From: Cardiocondyla obscurior
Lineage: Eukaryota > Arthropoda > Insecta > Hymenoptera > Formicidae
DNA length: 64,000 nucleotides
Direction of reading: 5' to 3'
NCBI RefSeq assembly: GCF_019399895.1
Contig: NC_091867.1
Coordinates: 8,197,501 to 8,261,500 of the forward strand
Shown: positions 23,901 to 38,200 of the stretch, piece after piece
How the letters are laid out: every line of letters starts with the position of its first letter
Numbering within the stretch: position 1 is the first letter of the stretch
Position numbers and translations under genes: made by a program
Notes under the pieces: generated by a model
Told to the model about the DNA's origin: nothing
What the model saw: only the letters and a program-made list of their open reading frames with translations
Databases searched by the model: none

Positions 23901-26900
23901 GAGATTTATTATCTGTATTGGTGAAGTCAGCCCGGTTAATTGGATCTCGGTAGGTATTACGTACAAGGCGCTTTGGGGTGTGACGTGATTTAAGCCCGCG
24001 AATAATGCTAACTCTCGGCAGCGTGAATTTCACTCCTCTTCACGCCGGCAATTAAAACTATGTGGAATTAATTTGCGCGACGAGCGCATAGTCCGAGCAC
24101 GTTGCAAGGTCGCAATCTTTTAGCATTCCCGTACGTGAAACGTATACGTAATCGATGAATACGCATCTAAAGAGCAACCAGCTGCGGCGATCGATTTTTT
24201 AAGCCGCTCGCTGATCGCGTTACGTAATTTGCCGCGCGACGCGTAATTTCAACGTGAACACGCCGGCGATTTTTTTCGTTAAATTTCCTCGACGTTATCC
24301 AGGACACAATGCCGCGGAAAGACTATCGCACAGTCGTGTTAAACTTTCTACCAAGATTCCGGTTTAAGTTTTAGCGTTGCGGGATCGTCGCGTACGAGTT
24401 CTCACCGAAATGTTATCGCGCGGCGAACAACAGAAGCGCCGTAATGTGACACGCGTCGGGAAGGCAACCAGTATTCACGTTTCCTCCGCGATTTGTGTCG
24501 CACGCAGAACGCCGGTGGCTACTCTTGCGCTGAATCGCAGGTAGATAGGTGAGTGAACGACCTTAATGCAACGGTATTTGTGCGTGATTTTCAAAGCACG
24601 TACGACAACGGCACGTTACAGACAACGGGTGTTAAAAGTGTCGTGCACCGAAACTGCTCCGGTTACATCGCCCGGATCCGCCGCCTACATTCTGCATTCA
24701 CGAGATGAGAAAACGATCTTCGTGAGCGACACAGTGCAGTACAGCGTACTGTTTTATTTATTTACTGCGCGGTAACAAAATTAACGCAAATAAATGAGTA
24801 ATATAAATATTAAAAGAAAAAAAAAATTATTTATTACGTTATTGTAGAAACAAAAATTAAGATTAACAATTATAGAATGAGTGAAAATATTTATAAATAT
24901 TAAGCAGCACATTTTTAATTTATCACCGATGTGCAATTAATAAGATCGTAATACTGAAAAATAAATGTCTTTCAGTTACGCTGCGCGGCGTTTAGAAAAC
25001 GTCACGTTAGCTTTAAATTAAATCCATTTCGATAAATATTTCAAAAAATTATCATACGCATACGTTTACACGAGCGAGGCGTAACAGTAATAGAATTATA
25101 ATTCCGATACGAGCTAACGTAAGAATCGACGAGGGAAGCCCCGTAAATCTCCCGGAATATATTAATTAACTCGACGCATTCGCTCACGCGCGCAAACTTG
25201 TCCCTAGCTTTTTATAATCGCTATCGAGACCGCTGATTTTTGAGAGTAGAAAACTAGCGGCGGCACAAGTACGAAACCGCTCGTGTTTCTAGTAAGCAGA
25301 AGCGGGAGGCTCGAAACTCTAGTCAAGAACCTGTTGCGGACGATTCTACGATCAGAAATATGCCTGGACCCTCGAGAAGCACATTCCAGAGGAAAGGTCG
25401 AGAAGGAGGGGTAAGGGGAGAAGGGAACGGAAATCGGAATAAAAGGGAAAAAAATTTTTATTACGATTCAGTTGGATTAAGCGACGTCGCGTTCTTCGCC
25501 GTTATATCGCACTAAAACAATTTGATATTCGATATGTCACCGATACGCTATTATAGCAATTACTCGTATCGCGATAATTCTTCGCGATAAGTGAAAAGCG
25601 ATCCGAGATAAAGAGACGAAAAGGAGATAACATTTACTGCGTGATTATCGGGCCGAGCGTAACGAGGAAAATCGTACAGCAACAAGCGAAGGCGCTAATG
25701 AGAATAGTTCTAATTACAACGATAGTGCAGCGATTTTCACGATAAGTAGGAAAATACTGATGTATTTTGATGTTCCCGGAGTATTATTACATCACGCTAC
25801 GAACTCTTCCATTATCCTACCATTTCCCTTTTACTATCCTTCGTGTAACATTTTTGTATCTGAAAATGTGTCGCATTTTCCCCAGGGGTTCCTAACGTCG
25901 GTACAAAACCATACCGCTACTGTTAGTAGTGCTAATTTCTCGGATTACTCGTAAATACGTGTCGCAAAAGAGAGCTGACAAAAAAAAAATGTCAAAGTAA
26001 AAAGTACAACGTGGCCATTAGTATTACGTTTCTTTCGAGAAAGACGCGACCAGACTCCAAAAGGTGTTAAACCATTTTTTTGCGGCTCCTCCGACTGCTG
26101 TTGCAATCTCTCTCTCTTTCTTTCTCTCTCTCTGTCTCTTTTGCCGTTTGTGACGAGAAAAAGTAATCGGAGTTGGAACTCCCTAACGATCGTACATCAG
26201 TCATCTTAATAAAGAATTTCCAGGCCGTTTTTCCTAGTAAGTAACACGTTACGCAACGTTTGGATGGCGCATGGATCTCTCGGGAATAGTATTCCATGAA
26301 TAGTATACCGCGAATGTTACATTCGATGCGCGTATAGCGCGACCTCAGAATAGCTCGGATTAAAATGCACCCGTTGCTTTCCGTCTACGAGCCTAACGAT
26401 CAGAATTTCAGAAGCTTCTAAATACTAGATGCACTAATAATAATGGTTAACAACATGAAATCTTGATGATTAGTGATTGATACAACCTGTTATTAATACA
26501 ATCTGTTATACCGAGAACAATTCTCATTATCAGAAATTATTAATATTAAAACTAATTATATTCAATTATACTCAATTATTAACTGCAGTGGTTAATGTGA
26601 CAATTGTGTGATCAATGTGTTGCAAATTAGAAATAAATCGATAACGCGTTGACTTTATAAATAAATATTGTACGATTCAACCAAATCAATTTAAGAATAA
26701 CAGTGATTAAATAATGTTCACCGTCAGTTGCACGTAAAAGCGATTATCGTCGCGAGTTATAATTTACGGACCGAACAGGGAGCCATGCAAAATTACGGTA
26801 ATATCACTGCGCATTGTGAACGAACTGCTTTACCGCGCACAAATATAACGAATGGATAGGGCCAGGCCGTGAAGTCCGTTCGAAGTTAGTCGTTCGGCGC

Positions 26901-29068
26901 GATATGCAAACCCTTTCGCAACTCTCGAAATATCCAGCAATTTCGTTGGAAATTCTCACAACCGAGTTTAATTAACAGATTTATTGCACGACGATTTAGA
27001 ATTTCAAACATCTTTGCAGAATATTTGATATAAAATTGTCCAATATATATAATTATAGATTAAATAAAGAATTTTTAAGAAAAAAAAAAAAAAAGAAGAG
27101 AAAGACGTTTAAAAATAAAATCTAAGGTTAAACAACAATATGGAGTTTATAGCTTATAGCAGTTTTCATTATAGTTTTAAAAGCGTCGCTTCCCTTCTTA
27201 TTCACTCAGAACATCGCCTGTAGCTTCGTTAGAATTCTTCGTAATTACGTTTCGTCATTGGCGCAAACTTTATCGCTACTTCAACGAGAGCCTTGCGCCA
27301 ATGTAAGTGTTTAACCAGTCGCGCGAGCTTTTCGTCTCGATCAACGTTAAAGAGCATAGAATGATAAAGCTCGACGAATAATATAATCGTACGAAAGTGT
27401 ACAAAACAAATGGCTAAATGCAATATTTGATTCAATCGAACAGCAGAAAATGTAATTATTTCGTAATATTATTATCACATAATGATATCTCACTTTGTTT
27501 CGCATTGGATGCATATAGGAAATAGTTATGTAATCAATACTATAATGTATTAATTATTAAAGTTTTCATTACGCATACTTGTCACAAATTAAGCTTGATT
27601 AAATTGTAAATTGAACTCTATTAATATCTAGAAATACTTATAAATAAATTTTGTTAAAAAAGAAACTTGCGGCATATTTATAAAAATTTTATCAATAATA
27701 ATAAAAAGTTAATCGAGACAATATTGTTAAATTGCTGAAATCATAAACTATTTTAAGCTACCTAGTCTGCAATTTTCAACGTCGTGATATGTTTACCACA
27801 CTTATTTCATAAAGTCGTGCTTTATCTTCATCTGCCGAGAATTCGGCTCGTAGATGTTTGCGCACATATCAAAACTTGATTCTTAACAAAAATTTTTATT
27901 TAAGTCAATAATTTGAGGGCTGCGAACTTTTACACGAAAATATGTATATAGTATAATCAGACGAAAGCAAAGATACATGCAAATCGTAAACCTAAACTAA
28001 GTTTAGATTGTACACATTGATTTGCACGTTATCATTGTTTTACGAATATAAAACCGTTCTTTAAAAACTCTATCACACAATTGTCGGCAAAAACTGCTAC
28101 TTTTAACATCAATTCAAATTCAAATAAATCACTTCGTGAACAAATTTTTTATTCGACAAAAGAAAAAAAATTTTACGATCGGTTTTCAAACGTAATTATC
28201 AAATGCAAATTATTCCAGAATTATTCTCGGCAGAAAAAAAAAAAAAAAAAATGAATGAAGATTTGTCCGACGGTGAAATACCTGTTTTTCATGCCACAGA
28301 AGCGAGTAACGAAAGCAACTCGAGAAGAAAACCGTGATAATGCATTAATGAACTAATTCAACAGAATATTGAGAAACTTCGTATAAAGAAACGCGCAAAC
28401 GTCAGACTTAATTTCTTTTAGACTGTTGCAAGGAGATTAGAAATATCAGATTAAGATCGGAAATTATCGAGATAAAACAGACAGTAATACCTAATTAAAA
28501 TAATCGAAAAATACATCCTTTTTAAAAAAAACTTTTTCTTTCAATTCACATCTCAGCTATTATCGCGAATAATATAACGTGACAAAAATATAAAATTAAC
28601 TTTTCTAAATAAAAATCTGTTTAGTATCGGTCGTCTGGTCACTGTCTAGCGCGGACCATGTATCTAAATACATAGATATCTAAACGCTTTTCGCTGCGTA
28701 CTTGTTTACTGTTGTGTGTTGATCTTACGCAACTCTCGCTCGACTGCCGAATTCGCCGGGCAAACCGGTTCTTGCCGCCCGCATAGGATAGCACGTGCAG
28801 TATACTAGTACGCGGCGAAAAACGTTTAGATTTCCAGCTTTTCTAGCTCGTTATTAGCCGGTAATAATTGTCTAATACTTGAAACGTTACGAAGGTTACA
28901 TTTCTGGCTCAGTGGTGGACAGTTTTGTTAGACGGTCACGAGATAAACCACGGATTGGCTAGTTAATCGTTAGATAACGGTAAGGCTAAAATTTCCATTC
29001 AGGTATTCACAGCCTGACGAGAAAAAAAAGTATGTACGTAAATTATGCATTCGAGCTGCGAAGCTAGC
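20996..29068. other. Long gene-poor stretch
   Basis: About 8 kb of AT-rich DNA with GC-richer patches at 23.5-24.6 kb. The patch near 24540-24556 ends in GATAG|GTGAGT, a donor-like sequence that could close a 5' exon, but I find no matching coding exon. A CT-rich low-complexity tract lies at about 26105-26140. Open frames are short and show no family features. Distal regulatory DNA is possible but not shown. Confidence 0.4.
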
Positions 29069-29100
29069 AAAGGTCCGGTCTAACTGGCTGGACCTTTTTT
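29069..29100 (+). other. Hairpin followed by T-run
   Basis: AAAGGTCC (29069-29076) pairs perfectly with GGACCTTT (29090-29097) around a 13-base loop and runs into six T residues. The shape is that of a stem ending in a poly-U stretch, as seen at RNA polymerase III transcript ends. I see no A/B boxes or known small RNA upstream, so a small RNA gene is only a possibility. Confidence 0.4.
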
Positions 29101-32100
29101 ATTCATATATTTTTGTTTAAAACAGCTATTGTTTGCGACCCACCGAATTGACGCTTAATGATCGAAATATTATTCAGTCCTGACATATACATTATCCTGT
29201 CTGTTGCGAATAAATTGTGTACGACTCCGCCGGCGATACAAAATTCAGCGCAAACTGTTAATCAATCAACCAGTCCAGACGGTTAGCTGAAATATTCTGT
29301 TTGCGGGACGAACCGATACCTCCGCCAATACGTCACGGCTCGCTTAAAGTACACGTTCAATTATTCATGAAATTGTCGGCCGAACATCACGCCTCGTATG
29401 TCTTGAGATCACGTTCTATTCGTAGATCGCGTACGAGTGCAATCAATGCCCGGTGGAATCGTCAAGATTGCCATTATTGGCGAGACCTCGCGGGCGATTT
29501 CTACCGCCGGTCTTTCGCACACGAAGAAAAATTTATTCGATTAATACAAATTAATTATATCGGCACACGAGGGTCTCGGTCGGAAATTTTCGGCAATCAC
29601 GCACCTCGTCGAAGAGAATAAAAAAAGACCCAAAGTTACTTTAACCCCGTGTCTTTTGTGTCCAGTCCTTCCTCCACTTATCTCGCACCGGTTGGCGATG
29701 CGTAAATATTTCAGGCGCGTGCAAACGCGACTAATTAGAAACGCATTATTACCATCTCTTCCCCCCTCCGTCCCTCCCTGAGCTGCGAGAACGTAATTAA
29801 TTAAGCGGCCTCTACAGAGGAAGGCTTGGCCGTAAGAATTCTACGACCGTTACAAAACTGCCGTTAATAAATCTAGGCTAATTAGTTAGAAGCGAGGGCG
29901 AGTTACGTACGCCGACATGTTTTATGCATTGTTTGAACCGAGTTGGCAAAGTGCGACGTGCACATTATAGCCGGTGCAGCCGTCATCTCGACGCGAGAAC
30001 ATCAGCACTTAGCTCTCGCGCGTAAAAAAAAAAAATTGATTAACATATCTTTCGTGATCTGTAGTCGCCGGTTTTTTTGCACAATCGCCCGTACCTATCG
30101 CGCTGCGTACTAATTACAGTCTTCTATGTCACATTCGAAATTCCAGTTTGCGCAATTAAGATCGGTTTAACGCAAATTACTAAAGTAACAATCTGCCGGC
30201 GATAATACACCGTAAAAAAAAAACTGAAGTGTCGAAAACTTTTACGGTTTAACTTATCGCGGTTTAAAAAGTTTACTTAATGTTATAAAACTGCATTTAT
30301 TTTTTAATCTATCTAATCGGCAGCAATTTAGCTCGAGCCCCCGCGGCCAAAAATTGATAAATTAAATTGATAACCGCTCTCGGATCGTGTATTGTTCTAA
30401 AAATGGCGATTTAATCGAATTCACAGCGGCACTACGGCCAAGCCTTGAAAAAGTCGAAAGGTCGGCATGTTTAATTGATTCTTTTAAGCAGCGATATCGA
30501 TATTAACTTAATTTACGGCGATTCTAGCCGGTGGTACAAACGAAAATTAATCATTTAACTCGATACATTTGCAACGGGTATTTTAATGCGCGAGCACGCG
30601 ATCGCGATCGATCGCCGGCGCGACTCGATTCACGTCACCACGCGTTCTCCTCGTCGGACTGGTTGGCAAAATGCTCAGGAATGGACCAGAAACGGACGGG
30701 GGAGCAACAGTTGCGTAGGGTGGGTGGATGCGCGGCTGATGAAGGAGTAAAGCGGAGGATGGTAGCAGGGGTCGGACGAGGGATGAGAAGCACACGTAGA
30801 AGGGGGTTGAAACTCGGCGGCCGACCGCCGATGTGACGTGCCTCAGTACTCTCCACCAGTATTCATCCAGCGTTCGCATCGCGAGCAACCCCCAGCAAGC
30901 CTCCGTAAGAAATCACGTTCGTAAAAAAGGAAAAAAAAAAAAAAAAAAAACCCAACGAAATCGCGATCGGTTATTAACTGAGATCGACTCCGCTCGAAAC
31001 ATAAATCGATTTTTGCGGACCCGTCGCGTTTCCCGTCGCGCTCAAGTTACATTTGAAAAAGTTATCAATCGAACATTGACGTGCGAACGGTGGTGATCCG
31101 GTGACAATATCGAAAATGCGAGGGGCTGTCCCTGGCAAGTGCGTCGAGGTACTACGATGCGTGAGCGCAGCGATCGCAATTCTACCTAGAAGTTCGATAT
31201 TAAGCGGCGATACCACGTGGAACGTGGTCCACGATTTTCGTATCTTCAATCAGGGTTTGGATTCACGAGCGAGATTGTTCGGCAGACAAATTTTAATTTA
31301 ATTTTACCGCAGCCTCGTTAAGCGAAATACTTGGCAACGTTTTTCGAAGGACATTAAATACATGAAGGCAATCACGGTAACTAACTCCTGTCCACGCATG
31401 TTAATACATCCCGGAGTTTTTTAAATCACGTATATTTTATTATTACGCTCATTAAAAATTGCGCGTCATTACCTTCTTAGAACCCAAGTGCGTCAAAGTT
31501 TCGCATAATTATACGTCGGCTGAAAAGTCCCAAAACGATGCGTGGGTGTCGTAAAAAGCCAGATGAACATATACGTGCTGTACTGATATCCGCGAAATAT
31601 TTCCGTAATATCGCACAACTGACGGCACTCCTACGCAACGTTCGTGCTATAGAATGTAGATCCCGATAATCGTGGTATTTGTGCCCGGAATGCGAGTGTA
31701 AAACTGCGGGGAATATCGAGAAAATAGAAAGCCGCGAAAGAATACCATTGGGGAAAAAAAAGAAAAAAAAAAAAAAAAACATCGAAATAACAGGCATTAA
31801 TATAGATTATAGATAGTACTTTAGCACCGAAATAAGCGCAGAATAATTAGTCTCATTATCGATTCCATTTATCTACACGCGTTCTACCGCACAGTAACCT
31901 ACGTCATTTCAATGGAATTATCATTGATTCCTTTGATCCGTGTGGAATTCACGTACGAATTATTTCACTTTACATATCTCTCTCTCTCCGCATAAAAATT
32001 ATTAACAATTCAATAAAAACGAGCCTTCGCAAGGTTCTTCTAATTTGTCGTTGTTATCGCAGCTCTCTTTTTTACGAACGTAATTATCGAATGCGGTGAA

Positions 32101-32149
32101 TCTAATTTTAATACTTTTATCTTAATTTTGTAATTGAGGAATATAGCAA
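29101..32149. other. Stretch without a supported gene
   Basis: GC-richer DNA at about 30580-31260 contains overlapping short frames on both strands and a donor-like CCTCC|GTAAGA near 30906; it may be a promoter or first exon. A/T homopolymers occur near 30930-30950 and 31757-31780. No protein family is recognised. Confidence 0.35.
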
Positions 32150-32226
32150 GGATGTCCTCTGGATAGGACGTGCTTAAACTATCCAAGAGACATCCATGTG
32201 CTATTTGGATAGGACCTCTCGAGAGG
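32150..32226. other. Imperfect hairpin plus palindrome
   Basis: GGATGTCCTCTGGATAG (32150-32166) pairs with CTATCCAAGAGACATCC (32179-32195), 14 Watson-Crick pairs and one wobble of 17, around a 12-base loop. The 9-mer GGATAGGAC recurs at 32207-32215, followed by the 12-base palindrome CCTCTCGAGAGG (32215-32226). The stem is short for a microRNA precursor. Transposon relic or protein-binding site are alternatives. Confidence 0.45.
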
Positions 32227-35200
32227 CACGGCAAGTCGAAAGCAGTGCTCGAAAACCTTCTTGTTCAGCTAAACGTATATTTGAAAGAGACGAAGAGGCG
32301 GCCTTGCTAAACACAATAGCCGTGAGCCATTGGTTGCAGCGTTGGCAATACAGCGAAAAGAGGGAGGCGCAGCTAAACACAAATGACACGAGCAGATCGA
32401 TCGATCGACGATTAAATGATTAAACGATTAAAGCATAATTCGCAGCATTGAGAGGGATATTTAGATTTGCGTTTCAAGGACTCGCAACGAAGCACGGTTG
32501 AACGAGATCCATACAAAGAAATAATTGCGTGCGCGATGTAGACGTAATTAATAGTAAAAGCTATTTGAATCCGTTATTTCTTTTTCATGTTTTTTTTTAT
32601 TTTATTTTTTTATTTTTATTTTTTTATCCGCGATGAGACGTCGAGATATAAAGTTTTTTAATTTAATTTAGTTTTCTCTCTCACGTTGAATGGTTCAATC
32701 ACGGACGAAAGATTGCCCGCATCGGGGGTATATCTGCCCGCGGCCAAGTGATTTTCCAGTTATGCAAGTTTTCCAGCATCCACCGGTCCCATTCAAACGG
32801 GTCTCGCCGTAGCGTCGACTACCGCCGGAAATTTACGGGGTGACATAATTTCCGCGCGGCCCAATGCCCCGCCGAAAAAGGCGCGCCCCCGTCTTCGTGT
32901 CAGTTGCCCCCGTGCGCTCGTTGAATAACCGGAGGAAAAAAAAAAAAAATTCATAAATCATCGACTACGGAAACGCGAAAGTTACAGATCGATCCGGCGA
33001 GTTATTTTCACCTCCGGCATAAAATTTTTCACGTCGCGCTTGTTATCGTCTGTTATGAATATCACAAACTCGAAATACTCATAGTGATAATAACTTCGAG
33101 AATATATTTACCAAAATTTTATTTTAAATTTTTTACGTCCGTAGCCGATGCGCATAGTACCGAATGTTAATTTCACTCTAATTATTCGTAGATTTGTCAA
33201 CGATTGGGATTTTCAAAATTAACTACAAAAAAAAAATCTACGGAAAGTATCCTCGAAACTGGCAGATAATAGATTTACAAGTTTTTTTAATCGTAATTAG
33301 AACAAACCATGCTTCTTGCGAGCCTTATATTTTTTCGATCCCCTTAAACAATAGAATATCTCTCGTAATTTACAAAATACAGGAGTAGCAATTGAATCGC
33401 GCTTCAAAGCGGAGTTCGACGATACTATTAAATAAGGACGACAGTTACGGGACGAACGGAAAGAGAACGGATAATAAGTTCGTCTCTCTATGCCAATAAT
33501 GCAACGGGCCCGTGAGAAAATAAAAGTAATAATAAAATTATTCCATCAGTGATTTAACTTTTCTTCGGGGCTTGATCCGGGTGGATCAGACGGGCCCGGC
33601 TCGTAATTTGAACTTCGTTCCTAGGAAGGCAACTTTCGTCCTTCAGCGCGACTGTTCGGCAAAAAGTTCGGAAGAGATCTTCGCGAGGAAGATCCTTCAT
33701 GATACCGGTATTGCGCTCCGACAACAAACAAGAGGCGAAAAACGGGAAATGTCATATGCGTCTGCCAGCTGTTGCGTATTTTAAAGCTGAAAAGCGTGTG
33801 ACGCGCATGTTTCATGGCGTGACACGTGCTCCGTTGCACAGCATCTCGATAAACGGGCCACTGCTATGCGACAGAACGGATTGCGTCATAATATTCGGAG
33901 ATGATGGTCTTTGCCCGGCGCGGTAATCCATCAATTTTCTCTCATTTACAGAAAAACAGAACAGAATGCTTAATCCTAAAAGTATTTCTAAAGAAACGAA
34001 CGTGCCTCTTTGAAGTATCTTCAAATTTATTTAACGTAGCCTTCACATTCGTTATTATTCTCAAAATCTTTAAAATATATTACAATCGGGAAAGAAATAG
34101 ATATTCTATATATGAAAAATGATTGCGCACTGTATAAAGTCTCATCAAAGATATATAACTTGTAATTTGTATTATTTCAGATGATAAATTTTTTTTTTGT
34201 TAATGCACAATTAGCGGCAGGCGGATGATTTATTATGATTTGAATTTTTTTGCGATATATTGTTGTGATAGGACGCATTAAGACGTCAAGTCTACTGAAC
34301 TGAACGTATTCATTGGATGATTAATTCGTCGCGATGACGCGTAGAAAGTCGGTGGACAATTATGCTTGATCGAGTGCGGAAATAATAATGCTCTTATCGT
34401 TTTTAGCGCTGATTTTCAGACGTTTATACGAGAATCAAGTATGCACGGGTGCAGACGCGATTAATAAAAAGACAAAGTCACTCGTGTAAATATAAATGCA
34501 GCCTCCCTCCCGTAATGGCGTTCGTTTAAAGCTGTACCGGAAATACGATTTTATTTCCATTAAAATTTGCTTAATGTACCGAGAAGACTGGATTAATTTT
34601 GCTCGGTAATAATAACGTGACTCTAAATGCATCTCTTCGACGGTACTGAGAGCTCTCTCGCAAATTCGACACTGCGTTTCCGATACGTCTTTCCCCTCCT
34701 TCGCGATCAAACTATTTCGAACCGATAGAATCCCGACGGGATTTATGCTAATTTCAAGATCGAGTACGACATAGATTGCGCGGCAAATGACGTGTGAAGG
34801 GGATAGATAGAAAACGTTGTAATGTACGGTATTGGGTTTTGTGGCAAAACGTGGCTTTAAAGCGAGCGAAAATAGAACGAACAGCGGCGACCGATGATAC
34901 CTGATGAAAGGGTTCCCTTAGCGGCCTCTCTCTCTTTCTCTTTTTCATACCGCTTCTTTCTACTTCCCCGAAGAAATTCGTTGGGTATCGAACAGATGAG
35001 ACGAAGGAGGAAGGGAGTTTAGAATGGTTTACGCCGCTGCCGAGTAGTTGCGACAGATATAGACCGCGAGATAAACGACGTATTACCGGTATAAAGCAAC
35101 TTCACCGACGCACGGCGACGGCTATACCTGTCAGCACGATGTACCACTGCACTCGTATCTTTGCCATAGCCTCTTTTCTCGATCCAATTCAACGAATCCG

Positions 35201-38200
35201 TGGCGTACGTGTGCGCCGTACGTACGTAGGTTCGGGGATATGCGCCTCACACGTGCACGCGCGGGAACACAATAAGATTCGCGTTCAACATCGAAAAGTG
35301 AAAATTCGAGGAAGTCTTAGAATAGAAACCGCGAATGGAGGCGAAAGGAAAAATAGAATCCTCGTGAATTTTTATGAAAATTCGATATTAGATAGTAGCA
35401 CGTAACACTCGAGATAGACCGAACTACGGTGAACGAGATTTCATTAAAACGTGCGTAAGAAAAATACAAGTCCGCCTTATCGAGTTGTATCTATAATTAC
35501 AGCACCCGGGATATATCTTGCCTTTTCTTTGCCAGCAAAATTGATATAAAGTGTTCGCGGGGAATTTAATGGGCCATGAATCGGAAAGGCACGGTATCAG
35601 ACGTGTAAACGCTAACTCTACCCTCCTCGCCCCCGTTGATTGCCCGACATTTTGTCGCTGTAACGACGCGGCAATCATATCCATTAAGCATATTGCATTT
35701 ATCTCCACACTTCGTGTAATTATTGCGTCACAGTGGCGCAATCCGCGATATCGGGGTACCAATTGATTGTGGGAACATCAATTTGGCGATCTCATTTGAC
35801 ATGCACCCGTGGGCGCGAGGTTACGCGTTTCGTGCACGTAACGGCACGCGATCGACATTGATTTTGCCATTTAATGGATCGTTCGATTTTTACGACGGTC
35901 TAGCCCGGATTTTATTAAACGGCTTTTCTACGGCCGTGTTTTTCTTTCCTCTTGTGCTTTTTGGTTCTCACGCCTCAGCGATTCCACCCTCGGCAAGCAC
36001 GCGTCAACGATAAAAGCAACGTTTTCCGCGGCCAATTTTTCTTGCGTGTAACGATAAAATTGTTGTTTTTATCTCGAAAATATTTCGGCCAGAATAAATC
36101 CGCGAAATATAATTAATTAATTAAAGTCGTTACGGTTACGTAAAATGAAATACAATTACAGAAAGAAAAATTACAATAATATAACTCGCAGCTAATGTGG
36201 TAAATTCGTAGTTCATAAATCAAGTCTTTACTTTTTTTTTCTTTTTTTTCCCTCCCGAAAACTCAGCACGTTTTGAATACGCGAAAAAACTTTTTCGGCG
36301 AAGTACACAAAAGTTTTATAAAAATTTAGAATGTATACAGTGAGATAGTTTTCGAATGCAGCGAAGACGAAAGTTTTAGTTGCAACTTCTCGCTGAAAAG
36401 GATTATGCCCGACGGTATTCTCGGAATGGACAGGTTGACAGACGTTAAAGGAGCATAAGAGGAAAGTTTTTGCGCACGAGATGGTCTCTCCCCGTCGCGA
36501 TTAAATGTATGCATGGGATACGTTGGTGCATCTTAGGCAATCACGGTTGCAGAAAAAAAAAGTGGCTGAGTCGCGAACGTGTTAAACGAACCGCGACGTC
36601 GTAATTTCCAACGACGGTTTGCGATGCACTTTTAATTTCGCCGGGACGAAAGATACGCGCGCTTTTACAAAGTAGACCGACCCCGGCGACTCGCAAGTTG
36701 CCAACCCAGAGAGAAACTACGAAATTCCTTATCAAATTTCCAGTACATTATTTCTCACGGAATATTGCAATTCGCATAGAAATACGAGCCGCATTAACGA
36801 TTCAGGATAGAAGACGGGGAATTATTAGTGGCTTCGACAATGTGCGCGAACATGAAATACGTGGGAGCAGTTAGTGCGATGTGTGAGTGTCCGATGATAC
36901 AGACATGTACCACCTGATATTCGCGAGAGAATTTAATATGCGAGAGAAATATAGAGAAAGGATTCTATTTTTTATTTCTTTTAAATTTTTACTTCGCATA
37001 ATTATTTGCATTAAAATTTATTTGAATAAATTCGAAAGAAGTGATAACCGTACTACTTTTTTTTTTTTTAATATAAATTGAATTATAAAATCTTATTTGT
37101 TTGGAACAAATAAATTAGATTTTTTTTTTCTTTTTTTTTTTAATATAGAATGGTTGTACAGCACGTAAATTGACTGCGATTCGATCTTTTATCTCGTTCA
37201 TCGGAGTATGTCATTTTTCTATCTAATACACACACGTTCAAAACTGATAAAATACATTTTATTTTTTATTCGAACGTTGAATCGACAACAAATCTCATTT
37301 CGCGGGAGAATATTTTTCTTTATGCTGCATCACGATCAACTCGCGACAAAGTTTATCCTCTGCCGTTTTTTTTTTTTTACGCCACGATTGGCCAGACAAT
37401 TAATCCCGCAATAATGAATTGTCGGTTCTGAACGTTATTTTTTTTTTTCTCTGATAGAAATCTCGTCCGCTTTTCGTCGCGTAGCAGTAATCTTTTCCTT
37501 TGCTTTTATCGTTTTTAAAAAATATTTTATCAGTGCAATCGGTTCTTCTCAAGCTCCTATATCACAAAACTCAGTAATCTATGAAAAACCTTTCCGTCCT
37601 GCGTAATAAATTTTTTTTAGATAGGATTTATTTTTTATCGTGACCCCTGGCAATAATGTAATTTTCGGGGATTTAATTTATAAGGAATCCCCTTACGAAG
37701 TGTGTTGCGAAACTTGATTCTGCGAGAATTCATCTAGAAGTTTTATGTAAAAAAAAAAAGTATTATACGCTACAGGATCATGGCAGAAAAAATGGTTGTA
37801 TTTTCATGCGACTTGGACGCGACGTACAAACGTATCGCAAATAAACTACTTCGCGAAATGGTTTATTTGCAATATGTTGTAATAAAATTTTTAATTCATT
37901 TTTTCCATTTGCCTTTTACATGAGAATCCAATTACTTGTTTTAATTAATTAATTACAACCCCTTTCATTTCGCGTAAATGGTAGCGTATGCTCAGCGAAA
38001 TTTAAATAGTAACTATACCATTCCGTAAATATGAATGTTTCCAGTCAATGAATCGACATATCAAAAGCAAGTTTCGAGTCACGTAAAACACCAAAACGAA
38101 AGTTCAACGTTATTGAATATCGCACGTTTAATAATATGTATAACGTTATATCGAGATTATGCTAAATCGAATAAACGGATTCATTGCAACTCCTTTATGA

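Noticed and set aside
28620..29100. Possible 7SK-like or RNase P/MRP RNA ending at the hairpin with T-run
   Set aside because: I could not find the conserved GATC pair of 7SK or the conserved blocks of RNase P/MRP; only the 3' hairpin is kept as an observation.
30531..30836. 101-codon + strand frame rich in Arg
   Set aside because: An overlapping - strand frame of equal length exists, which points to GC-driven absence of stops rather than coding.
34435..34710. 91-codon - strand frame with a CxxC pair
   Set aside because: The Cys pair alone is not a zinc finger, composition is not convincing, and no splice partners are visible.
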